The notes under the pieces: model-generated | Database searches by the model: none | What the model saw: only the letters and a program-made list of their open reading frames with translations | Told to the model about the DNA's origin: nothing | Part shown: positions 24,805-31,359 of the stretch, one piece after another | Position numbering within the stretch: the stretch's first letter is position 1 | Layout of the letters: every line of letters begins with the position of its first letter | Program-made: the position numbers and the translations under genes | Source of the DNA: DASPXY01 sp038227745 | Lineage (GTDB): Bacteria > Planctomycetota > Planctomycetia > Gemmatales > Gemmataceae | Direction of reading: 5' to 3' | DNA length: 31,359 bases | Assembly: GCA_038227745.1 (NCBI GenBank) | Contig: JBBRPS010000018.1 | Span: 1-31,359 of the forward strand

Positions 24805-24874
24805 GGCGCCCTACGGCCGAACTGCTTGCGTTCCGCCGCCAGCCATGCCATGATAAGAGCCGACACGAGAATCA
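24805..24874. repeat. 70-base direct repeat, right copy
   Basis: Partner of 20941-21010, same orientation, 63 of 70 bases identical by eye. Its right end abuts the ligA fragment exactly, marking a recombination junction. The 320 bases between the HNH gene and the next gene hold only this and the ligA fragment; 24673-24804 shows nothing recognisable. Confidence 0.8.
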
Positions 24875-24957
24875 GGCTGAGTCTCGACGTAGTACTTGTA
24901 GTTGTGGTAGTTGAGTTGGCGGCGGAACTCTTCGGCGCGTTGTTAGAGAGAGGGCAC
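24875..24957 (-). pseudogene. Fragment of the ligA 5' end
   Basis: 83 bases aligning with 20625-20707, about 11 differences. It corresponds to the first ~27 codons of ligA: start codon ATG changed to GTG (24955-24957), codon 5 AAA changed to TAA, then QRAEEFRRQLNYHNYKYYVE, after which it breaks into the 70-base repeat. It lies 35 bases downstream of the small membrane-protein gene, mirroring the ancestral order membrane protein then ligA. Confidence 0.85.
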
Positions 24958-24992
24958 GGCGTTCCCTTTGGGGCTAGCGATAAACGGCGGTT

Positions 24993-25331
24993 TCATCCCT
25001 TCTCGTTTATCGTTCCGCTGTCGGCCCCAGTTTGACCGGCAGGAGGAATTGTGGCCTCGGTCCGTTCCTTTTGCAAGCGCCGTAGCCGATCGAGGCCCAT
25101 GCTGAGGAGGCCGAAGACGACCATGGCGCCGACTTCGTAGAGCAGCCAGAGCCAGCCGTCGTTGCGGAGGGCGTCGCGGACGGACGAGGGGGGCGGCGGC
25201 TCGCCGGCGTCGCGGGCCTTCTCTTCCAGCGTGGGAATGATGGCGTAGGCCAGTGCGGTCACCACGAACAGGAGGCTCGTGAGGAGGAGGAGGAAGTAGA
25301 ACGGGTTGCGTGGTTCCCTGGCTTCCGTCAT
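24993..25331 (-). CDS. Small membrane protein, two transmembrane helices
   Basis: 112 residues. Helix 1 is about residues 11-32 (FYFLLLLTSLLFVVTALAYA) and helix 2 about 58-77 (WLWLLYEVGAMVVFGLLSMG). A short Pro-rich loop lies between them and a basic cytoplasmic tail follows (LDRLRRLQKER). Family unknown; no catalytic residues visible. The end of its coding sequence is duplicated in front of ligA at 20728-20805, which shows that the gene formerly sat directly upstream of ligA. ATG 25331 has a loose GGAAAGG upstream. Confidence 0.8.
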   Translation of the reverse strand: MTEAREPRNPFYFLLLLTSLLFVVTALAYAIIPTLEEKARDAGEPPPPSSVRDALRNDGWLWLLYEVGAMVVFGLLSMGLDRLRRLQKERTEATIPPAGQTGADSGTINEKG

Positions 25332-25385
25332 GGAGTCGGCCTTTCCGGGTCGTGACGGCGAGCGCGGGCGTGACGAGCCATTGTC

Positions 25386-25488
25386 GTTTAGCCGCGAGCG
25401 GTGAGCCAGATCCCGCTGCGCGGGGGGCGAGCGCGGGCCCCGCGCAGCGGATCTGGCTCACCCGCTCGCCCGAGGCTCGCGGCTAAAC
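25386..25488. repeat. Long imperfect inverted repeat
   Basis: Arms 25386-25425 and 25438-25488 pair over about 40 bases (GTTTAGCCGCGAGC..., GAGCCAGATC..., CGCTGCGCGGGG), the right arm carrying an extra ~11 bases. It fills the gap between the membrane-protein start and the WD40 gene stop. Confidence 0.8.
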
Positions 25489-25508
25489 GGGGGGACGGAG
25501 CGCCCCTG

Positions 25509-28208
25509 TCACGGCGCTCGCCACAGCCGCAGGTTCCTGTCCCAGCCCGCGCTCAACACCCGCTGCCCGTCCGGCGTGAACACCGCCGCATGGACCGCCG
25601 CGCCGTGGCCGTTGAAGCGGCGTATCTCCTGTCCGGTGTCCACGTCCCAGACGCACACGGTCTTGTCGAGGCTCGCCGACACCGCCCGCGTGCCGTCCGG
25701 GGAGAACGCCACGCTCAGCACCGCGTTCCAGTGGTCCGTGAACTCGCGGAGCTCCTGACCCGCCTCCAGGTCCCACAGGCGCACGGAGGTGTCGGGGCGC
25801 ATGGGGGATACCGGCGTTTTCGCTGCCATCGGGTCGATGGGACCCCTGGCCGGCGCCGGTAGGAGCACGCCGCTGCACGACAGCAGGCGCTTGCCGTCCG
25901 GCGACACGGCCACGCCGAACACCTCGCCCCTGTGCCCGCGGAAACGGCGGACCTCGCGGCCGGTCTCCAGGTCCCACAGGATCAGGCTCTTATCGAAGCT
26001 GGACGAGACCAGCCGCTTGCCGTCCGGCGTGAACGCCACCCCCGTCGCGGCGTCGCTGTGCCCCTTGAGCACGAACACTTCCTGACCCGTCTCGACGTCG
26101 CGGACGTAAACGATACCGTTGCGGGGCGCCGACCGCTTCCACTCCATGTGCTCGAACGGGGCCTGCCGGGGCTCGCCCGCCACCATCTTTATCGAGTGGA
26201 TGACCTCGTCGAAACCGCACGCCGCCGCGAAGCGCTTGCCGTCCGGCGCGAACGCCACGGCCGTCACGCCGCCGGCGAAGCCCTCGTAGCGGCGCAGCTC
26301 CTTCCCGGTCTGCACGTCCCACAGGCGCACCGTTTTGTCCAGCGAGGCCGACAGGGCGCGGGTGCCGTCCGGCGCGAACGCCACGGCCAGCACGGGGCCG
26401 GTGTGGCCATCGAAGCGGAGTAGTTCCCCCCCGTTGTCGATGACCGAGTCCCACAGGCGCACTGTGTTGTCGAAGCCTCCCGAGAGGAACGTGCGCCCGT
26501 CGGGGGACACCGTCACCGCGGCGACACCGTCCTGGTGGCCGCCAAAGACGCGGCCGTTGAGGACGTCGAGGTCCGGGAAGACTTGCGGGTTGAGCCACGG
26601 CTGCGGCTCGACCGGCGGGGGCAAGCCCCCCCACGGGCGCGGCGGCGGCGGGGACCGGGACACGCCGCCGAACAGGCGGATGAGGACCCACACCACGATC
26701 ACGATCGCCGTCACCCACGCCCCCGCCTTGCCGGCGGACCGGGCGCGCGGCGCCGGCGGCCGGACCGGCTCGGGATCGACCGGCGGCCGGTCCACGACCG
26801 GGGCCTTCCAGCGCCGCACCGCCTGGTCGGCGCCGACCGAGACGACCCAGCGGCCGTCGGGCGAGTAAGCCACGCCGCGGACCGCGCCGGTGTGCCCGAG
26901 GAAGCACTGCAGCTCCTTGTGGGCGGCCACGTCCCAGACGCGGACCGCCTCGTCGGCGCCCGCCGCAGCGACCGTCCAGCCGTCGGGGGAGAACGCCACG
27001 CCGTGTACCGGCTGCGCGTGGCCCTCCAGCAGCCCTTCGAGCGTGGCCACCTCGCGAGCAGTAAGCGCGTTCCAGAGGCGGATGGTGCCGTCACGACTGC
27101 CGGTGACGAGGAGTTCGCCATTGGGCGAGTAGGCCAGCGACGTGACGCCGTCGGTGTGGCCCTCCAGGGTCGCCCAGAAACTGCCGAAGCCGACGTCCCA
27201 GAGCCGGACGGTCCCATCGAGGCTGGCGGAGGCGACGGTGTGGCCGTTCGGGGCGTAGGCCACGGCGGTGACCTCGGCGGCGTGCCCGCGCAGCGCCCCC
27301 CTGGGAAAGCCGCCGACCGCGTCCCAGAGGCGCACCGTGCCGTCGGCGCCGCCCGAGGCGAGAGAAGCACCGTCCGGCGCGTACGCCACGGAAGTGACCG
27401 GCCCGTCGTGGCCCGTGAAGACGGTCCGCTGACGGTGGGTGACGACGTCCCAGACCGTGACGACTCCGTCGGCGCCGGCCGAGGCCAGGTCGTGGCTGGT
27501 GGGGGCGAAGGTGACGGCCTGGACCCGGCCGGCGTGCCCCGCGAGAACGGCGAGCAGCCGGCCGCTGGAGGCGTCCCAGAGCTTGACCGTGTGGTCGGCG
27601 TGGCCCGTCGCCAGGAGGGTGCCGGCGGGCGCGAAGGCCACGCACGTCACCCCCTCGGTGGAGCCGTCGAGGAACGATCCCTCCATCTCCCGGCCGACGA
27701 AAAAGCGATCGAGGTTGACGAGGGTCTCCCTGCTGGCGGGGGGAAGCGGGGGCGGCGGTCCGTCGTCGAGGGTGAGCGAGGGCAGGCCGGCGAGTTCGGG
27801 CGACGGGGCGGGCGAGCGGGCCGGCTCCGGCATCCGCGTTGGTCGCGGCCTGGGGCGCGGGTCGGAGCGCCGCGGCTCGGTGGGGACGGCTGGCTGCGCG
27901 GGGGCGGCGAGGACGGCCTGCGCCCAGGACTCGACGGCCCAGCGGGCGGCCGCCGCGTCCATGTCGAGGTCCTCGACGAGACGGCGCGTCAGCTTGGCGA
28001 GCAGTTCCTCGCCGCGCCGCTCGGGGGGCGCGGTCAGGACGGCGTGCGGCACCTTGCGCTCCAGGGCGCCGCTCAGGGCGAACATGCCGTGGCTGTCCTC
28101 GCCCGCGGCCAGCCAGAGTAATTCCTCACAGCGCGGGCGGTCGTCGATCAGCGGCCGTCCGTGGGTCGCGAGCAGCCCGCGCAGTTTTTCGCGCAGTGCG
28201 TCGTTCAT
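25509..28208 (-). CDS. Twin beta-propeller WD40 membrane protein
   Basis: 899 residues from ATG 28208 (a TTG one codon upstream is in frame). Residues 1-95 form a helical domain (LREKLRGLLATHG, RWAVESWAQAVL) like those heading other planctomycete signalling proteins; its function is unknown. After a Pro-rich linker come seven WD repeats (about 183-500). A single membrane helix, AWVTAIVIVVWVLIRLFGGV, lies near 528-548 with Arg/Lys on its N-terminal side, and seven more WD repeats follow (about 580-899). The positive-inside rule puts the first propeller in the cytoplasm and the second outside. Repeats 3 and 5 of the second propeller carry insertions. Probably a scaffold linking compartments; no enzyme domain is seen. 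Confidence 0.92.
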   Translation of the reverse strand: MNDALREKLRGLLATHGRPLIDDRPRCEELLWLAAGEDSHGMFALSGALERKVPHAVLTAPPERRGEELLAKLTRRLVEDLDMDAAAARWAVESWAQAVLAAPAQPAVPTEPRRSDPRPRPRPTRMPEPARSPAPSPELAGLPSLTLDDGPPPPLPPASRETLVNLDRFFVGREMEGSFLDGSTEGVTCVAFAPAGTLLATGHADHTVKLWDASSGRLLAVLAGHAGRVQAVTFAPTSHDLASAGADGVVTVWDVVTHRQRTVFTGHDGPVTSVAYAPDGASLASGGADGTVRLWDAVGGFPRGALRGHAAEVTAVAYAPNGHTVASASLDGTVRLWDVGFGSFWATLEGHTDGVTSLAYSPNGELLVTGSRDGTIRLWNALTAREVATLEGLLEGHAQPVHGVAFSPDGWTVAAAGADEAVRVWDVAAHKELQCFLGHTGAVRGVAYSPDGRWVVSVGADQAVRRWKAPVVDRPPVDPEPVRPPAPRARSAGKAGAWVTAIVIVVWVLIRLFGGVSRSPPPPRPWGGLPPPVEPQPWLNPQVFPDLDVLNGRVFGGHQDGVAAVTVSPDGRTFLSGGFDNTVRLWDSVIDNGGELLRFDGHTGPVLAVAFAPDGTRALSASLDKTVRLWDVQTGKELRRYEGFAGGVTAVAFAPDGKRFAAACGFDEVIHSIKMVAGEPRQAPFEHMEWKRSAPRNGIVYVRDVETGQEVFVLKGHSDAATGVAFTPDGKRLVSSSFDKSLILWDLETGREVRRFRGHRGEVFGVAVSPDGKRLLSCSGVLLPAPARGPIDPMAAKTPVSPMRPDTSVRLWDLEAGQELREFTDHWNAVLSVAFSPDGTRAVSASLDKTVCVWDVDTGQEIRRFNGHGAAVHAAVFTPDGQRVLSAGWDRNLRLWRAP

Positions 28209-28249
28209 CAAACCGATCCCTCCCTCCAGGGCGCCGGCCCCTCGCTATG

Positions 28250-28255
28250 ATTATA
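28250..28255 (-). promoter_or_regulatory. -10 box upstream of the WD40 gene
   Basis: A perfect TATAAT on the minus strand, about 42 bases before ATG 28208, in a divergent gap. No -35 match. The overlapping plus-strand TATGAT (28246-28251) could serve the phosphoesterase gene. Confidence 0.35.
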
Positions 28256-28337
28256 CCGTGGCCGCCGTGGCGCCGCCCCACCGTCTCCGGGGCAGCGGCA
28301 CGGGCCACGAAACCGCTCCAAAGGGAGGGCACGTGCC

Positions 28338-28841
28338 ATGCGCATCGCGATCGTCAGCGACACCCACAGCCGTTACGCCACGGTCGAGGCGGCGGTGCAG
28401 CTCATCGACGAGCGCCGCGTGGGGCTGGTGCTGCACTGCGGCGACATCGAGGACGCCGAGACGGTCTGGTTGTTCCCGGCGAACACGCACTTCGTCTTCG
28501 GCAACTGCGACACGGAGCGGGCGGGCTTGCGCCAGGCGGTCCACGGCATCGGCGGCACGCTGCACGAGCCGTTCGGCCGGCTCGACCTCGACGGGGTGAA
28601 GATCGCGTTCCTGCACGGCGACAACCGCGAGTTGCTCGACGACCTGGAGCAGAGCGGCGAGTACGATTACGTCTTCCACGGCCACACGCACGTCGCCGCG
28701 GAGCGGTGCACGGGGCCGACGCGCGTGATCAACCCGGGGGCGCTGCACCGGGCGAACCCGAAGACGTTCACGGTGCTCGACCTGGAGAGCGGCCGGCTCG
28801 AACGGGTCGAGGTGGAGGGGGGATACGAACGCCGCACGTAG
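28338..28841 (+). CDS. YfcE/MJ0936-type metallophosphoesterase
   Basis: 167 residues, the usual compact size. Calcineurin-like phosphoesterase motifs are in order: SDTHS (D8, H10), HCGDIED (D36), FGNCD (N56), HGD (H93) and FHGHTH (H116, H118). These bind two metal ions and hydrolyse phosphodiesters in vitro; the physiological substrate of such bacterial homologues is uncertain. AAGGGAGG lies upstream of ATG 28338. Single-gene unit, convergent with the TIGR03067 gene. No signal peptide. Confidence 0.93.
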   Translation: MRIAIVSDTHSRYATVEAAVQLIDERRVGLVLHCGDIEDAETVWLFPANTHFVFGNCDTERAGLRQAVHGIGGTLHEPFGRLDLDGVKIAFLHGDNRELLDDLEQSGEYDYVFHGHTHVAAERCTGPTRVINPGALHRANPKTFTVLDLESGRLERVEVEGGYERRT

Positions 28842-28911
28842 TCGGACTAATGCATTAGGTCCCGGCGCGGGGCGCCACGCAACGGCCGAGAATCGTCCCG
28901 GGCAAAACAAG

Positions 28912-28950
28912 GGGCCGCGAGGGAGGCCACCCGGCTCGCCCCCGCGGCCC
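28912..28950 (-). terminator. Intrinsic terminator of the TIGR03067-like gene
   Basis: GGGCCGCG (28943-28950 on the minus strand) pairs with CGCGGCCC (28912-28919), and the minus strand continues TTGTTTTG. It lies about 45 bases beyond the stop at 28996. A separate 12-base palindrome, CTAATGCATTAG (28847-28858), follows the phosphoesterase stop. Confidence 0.6.
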
Positions 28951-28995
28951 GCGCTGCGGCGCCCGCTCGCGCCGCCCCGGATCGACCGGACCGGC

Positions 28996-29430
28996 TCAGG
29001 ACTTCTCACGCTTCAAGGTTATCACCGCGGCCTCCTTGTCGTTGAACGAGGTCGGGCGGGCGCCGCCGGGGCCCTTCGTCGAGAACGCCAGTTTGAGGGT
29101 GTCGCCCTCGAGCGTGTAGATGCCCTGCATCACGTCGCCGTCCTTGCCGTCCTTCTTCTCCGTCATGGTGATCTGCTTCGGCGTCTTGCCCGCGTTGATC
29201 GTGTAGGTCCCGTACTCGTCGCCCTTCGGCCCGCCCTTCATGGTCATCTTGTCCCCGGCGATGACCATCTTTTCCCCCTTCGTCGGGATCTCCTTGCCGG
29301 CGGCGACGATGGACTTGACCGCCCACGTCCCCTGCAGCTTCTCGCGATCTTTCTTCGTCGCGTCGCCGCCCCACGCGCTCGTTCCGGCCAGCAGCACGGC
29401 CACGCCCAGCCCCAACAGCACCCGCCTCAT
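28996..29430 (-). CDS. TIGR03067-like secreted planctomycete protein
   Basis: 144 residues from ATG 29430, preceded by AAGGAG. The reading frame continues upstream to 29994, but that part is the shadow of the next gene. Signal peptide MRRVLLGLGVAVLLAGTSA, then the family pattern: KLQGTWAVKSIVAAGKE, MVIAGDKMTM, TYTINAGKTPKQITMT, IYTLEGDTLKLAFS, GARPTSFN. TIGR03067 is a planctomycete-abundant lipocalin-like beta domain of unknown function. Probably periplasmic. Confidence 0.92.
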   Translation of the reverse strand: MRRVLLGLGVAVLLAGTSAWGGDATKKDREKLQGTWAVKSIVAAGKEIPTKGEKMVIAGDKMTMKGGPKGDEYGTYTINAGKTPKQITMTEKKDGKDGDVMQGIYTLEGDTLKLAFSTKGPGGARPTSFNDKEAAVITLKREKS

Positions 29431-29523
29431 GATGCGTCTCCTTGATGAAGGTGTAGCGGAAATCCGCCCGTGCTTGGCGTACGAGGCGCCCGCCACGACG
29501 GCAACCCGGCCCCGCGCCCCGAA

Positions 29524-29545
29524 CCCACCCGGCGCAGCGGGTGGG
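29524..29545. repeat. CCCACCCG/CGGGTGGG palindrome
   Basis: Stem bases 29524-29531 and 29538-29545 with a 6-base loop, in the gap between two minus-strand genes. Third copy in the window of the stem seen at 12331 and 17329; the loop differs. No T run on the minus strand. Confidence 0.75.
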
Positions 29546-29555
29546 CTTACGGCCC

Positions 29556-31127
29556 TCACTCCCCGCCGAGAAACCGCCGCAGCACGTTCGCCGTGATCGC
29601 CGCCGTCGGCGGGTCGCACAGCAGCGCCGTCGGGTAGGTGATCGAGCCGGCCGAGAACACCTCGCCGCCGCCCGGCGTCCGGAAATGCACCATGTGGGCG
29701 CCGCCGGCGTCGGGGTTCATCCCGCGCGCCAGCAGCCGTACGTTGCCCGGCGAGCTGACACTGATCTTGTCCGTCTCGTGGCCCGAGGCGCCGTCGCCGT
29801 AGCGCTCGTGCAGTGTCCGCGTGCCGAACACGTCGCCGCGCCGCAGCCCCGTCCCCGCGAACGCCCAGTGTTCCGGCTCCACCACCTTGTACGGCGCCAC
29901 CGTCATCGCCCCCGCGTCGGTGAACACCACGCCCAGCAGGTTCGCCTCCGACTCCACCCGCGCGTGGAAACGGCTCTCGCACTCCTCCGGCCACGGGTTC
30001 AGGCAGCGCATCGCCCGACCCCCGTCCAGGTACTCCACCGCACAGTTGATGCCGTTGCCGCCCAGGTACATCAGCCGCCCGCCCTCCTCGAACACCCAGC
30101 GCTTCGTCCGCCGATACATCTCCTCCGACCAGTATTCCGGGTGGACGCTGAGGATCAGGATGCGGTACGCCCGCAGGTCGAGCGTGCCGTCGTCAAGGTG
30201 GTAGTCGCTGTAGAGGTCGTAAGCGTGGCCCTGCCGCTCCAGCCAGGCGAGGACCTGCCATTCCGCCTGGGCGAGGTGACACGCCTGCCGGCCCTCGATG
30301 GGGTCGGAGGCGCGGACGTTCTCGGGGATGTGGTTGTACGGCTCGGGGCGGTCGAACGTGAGCGGCGCGAACTCGGCGGCGCTGCGCCACTCGCCGTAGT
30401 CCTTGAGCTTGTAGCGCGGCAGGTCGGATTTGCTGTTGACGACCGGCTCGTCGATCGTCTTCGCGGCCATGATGTAGTTGCTGCGGCCGCCGAAGGCGTT
30501 GTAGGCGTTCCACGTGTTCGTCGAGGCCAGCACCGCGATCGGCGCCTGCGGCCGCGGCGGCGCCACCACCAGCGGGAACGAGAAGAACGCGCCCGACTCG
30601 CCGCGCGCGTGGAAGTAGTACAGGCCGCTCCGCGCCGGGGCCGTGACAACCTGCCGGTGGACGCCGTGACCGTTGTCCCAATGGACGCCGGTCTGCTCGA
30701 ACGGGCCGTCGGGCAGCGTCTGCGTGACGGCGCGCGGACCGTGGTTGTCGTACCAGCCGACGTTGCGGACCAGCTCCTTGCGGTCGCCGTGGCGCCACAG
30801 GCCGAGCTTGTACGGCTCGACCGAGTGGACGCGGAACTCGACGCGGTCGCCGCCACGGCACCACTTCGGCCAGGCGTAGCCGAGCAGCCGGTCGGACAGC
30901 AGGCGGAACTGCATCGGTCGGCCCGCGCCCACCGCCGCCGTGACGCGCTTGGAGCCGAAGCCGGGGCGACTGAGGCAGACCTCGTATTCGCCGGCCGGCA
31001 GGTCGGCGTGGACCGCCCCCGACGGCCACGAGCGCGTGCAGGTCCACACCCCGTTCGGGCCGCGGAACTCTAGCTGCACGTCCGCGAGCGCCGCATAATA
31101 CTCGTCACTGACGTAACCGACCAGCAT
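29556..31127 (-). CDS. N,N-dimethylformamidase beta-subunit-like protein
   Basis: 523 residues. The N-terminal ~70 residues resemble a carboxypeptidase-regulatory/beta-sandwich domain (GAVHADLPAGEYEVCLSRPG). The body resembles the large subunit of N,N-dimethylformamidase: PIAVLASTNTWNAYNAFGGR, DLYSDYHLDDGTLDL, RILILSVHPEYWSEEM, GGRLMYLGGNGI, and a C-terminal VFSAGSITYPTAL. The real enzyme needs a small alpha subunit, which is absent here, so the substrate is likely different. No signal peptide. GGAG precedes ATG 31127. Family call by pattern; function uncertain. Confidence 0.8.
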   Translation of the reverse strand: MLVGYVSDEYYAALADVQLEFRGPNGVWTCTRSWPSGAVHADLPAGEYEVCLSRPGFGSKRVTAAVGAGRPMQFRLLSDRLLGYAWPKWCRGGDRVEFRVHSVEPYKLGLWRHGDRKELVRNVGWYDNHGPRAVTQTLPDGPFEQTGVHWDNGHGVHRQVVTAPARSGLYYFHARGESGAFFSFPLVVAPPRPQAPIAVLASTNTWNAYNAFGGRSNYIMAAKTIDEPVVNSKSDLPRYKLKDYGEWRSAAEFAPLTFDRPEPYNHIPENVRASDPIEGRQACHLAQAEWQVLAWLERQGHAYDLYSDYHLDDGTLDLRAYRILILSVHPEYWSEEMYRRTKRWVFEEGGRLMYLGGNGINCAVEYLDGGRAMRCLNPWPEECESRFHARVESEANLLGVVFTDAGAMTVAPYKVVEPEHWAFAGTGLRRGDVFGTRTLHERYGDGASGHETDKISVSSPGNVRLLARGMNPDAGGAHMVHFRTPGGGEVFSAGSITYPTALLCDPPTAAITANVLRRFLGGE

Positions 31128-31175
31128 GTGTCTGTCTCCGCCGCAGGCGAGCCGGGGGCGCGAGCGGTTTGCGGG

Positions 31176-31285
31176 CGCTTTGGAGTGCGGCGCTCGGCGC
31201 CGCTTTCGCTCTTTCTTTTTCTCCCCCGAGGCTCGGGACCAGGGAAAGAAAAGGAACGCGGCGCCGAGCGCCGCACTCCAAAGCG
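31176..31285. repeat. Long inverted repeat with purine/pyrimidine-rich centre
   Basis: Arms 31176-31203 and 31258-31285 are perfect over 28 bases (CGCTTTGGAGTGCGGCG...). The 54-base centre has a pyrimidine-rich strand (TTTCTTTTTCTCCC) facing GGGAAAGAAAAGG, which extends the pairing. It lies between two divergently transcribed genes. Confidence 0.88.
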
Positions 31286-31337
31286 TTTCGCTACCTGCTC
31301 GAACACCCCGGCTCGCCCTGAAGTAAGGAGCCCTGGA

Positions 31338-31359
31338 ATGATGTCCCGACTCGTCCTCG
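31338..31359 (+). CDS. Start of a gene cut by the window end
   Basis: TAAGGAG (31324-31330) stands 7 bases before ATG 31338; the first codons read MMSRLVL. Probably a signal-peptide start, but only seven codons are visible, so no identity can be given. Confidence 0.5.

Noticed and set aside
26535..28121. Plus-strand open frame of 528 codons opposite the WD40 gene
   Set aside because: Shadow frame generated by the repetitive WD40 coding sequence.
28996..29994. 332-codon reading of the TIGR03067 gene
   Set aside because: The extra N-terminal part overlaps the next gene in another frame; ATG 29430 with AAGGAG and a signal peptide is the better start.
29541..31073. Plus-strand open frame of 510 codons opposite the dimethylformamidase-like gene
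   Set aside because: Shadow; Arg/Val/Ala-rich with no domain signal.

Overview
The window looks like a chromosomal segment of a GC-rich planctomycete, most likely of the Gemmataceae/Gemmatales type. The evidence is the gene families present: a DUF1552 and DUF1592-type secreted pair with a planctomycete cytochrome c motif, a DUF1559-like domain, a TIGR03067-like secreted protein, a GYF_2-type domain, large WD40 and Ser/Thr kinase proteins, and an N-terminal LEALESRL motif on a secreted RTX protein. The lineage is inferred from these families; no marker RNA gene is present. I see no rRNA, tRNA or CRISPR array.

Layout. 1-5.2 kb: a TPR protein and a GYF/DUF1559 membrane protein on the + strand, followed by a decayed copy of the TPR protein's C-terminal domain. 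Then come two damaged minus-strand genes, a two-repeat protein and a retropepsin-like protease. 5.3-8.7 kb: the minus-strand DUF1592/DUF1552 pair. 8.9-12.3 kb: plus-strand secreted or small proteins (an RTX protein with a calpain-like protease, a very Cys-rich protein, a thioredoxin-like CxxC protein) and one small minus-strand gene. 12.4-20.7 kb: six co-directional minus-strand genes in the transcription order ligA, nadK, acylphosphatase, ABC-2-type permease, ABC exporter with a degenerate ATPase, inositol-monophosphatase/CysQ-like phosphatase. 20.7-25.1 kb: a roughly 4 kb block (Ser/Thr kinase; RHH-like/HNH pair) flanked by duplicated pieces of the membrane-protein/ligA junction. 25-31.4 kb: a small membrane protein, a twin-propeller WD40 protein, a YfcE-like phosphoesterase, a TIGR03067 protein, a dimethylformamidase-beta-like protein and the first codons of a plus-strand gene.

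Two themes run through the window. First, at two places a gene or block sits between a complete neighbour and a partial duplicate of that neighbour (the TPR C-terminus, and the membrane-protein/ligA junction), which points to insertion by duplication. Second, many intergenic gaps hold large, often perfect inverted repeats. Several have arms that are themselves palindromes, and one arm sequence occurs twice 5.5 kb apart with different loops. These look like dispersed palindromic elements rather than ordinary terminators.

Three reading frames are broken by apparent single-base shifts, two of them in or near G runs, so sequencing error must be separated from true decay. All family assignments come from reading motifs by eye; no database search was run.
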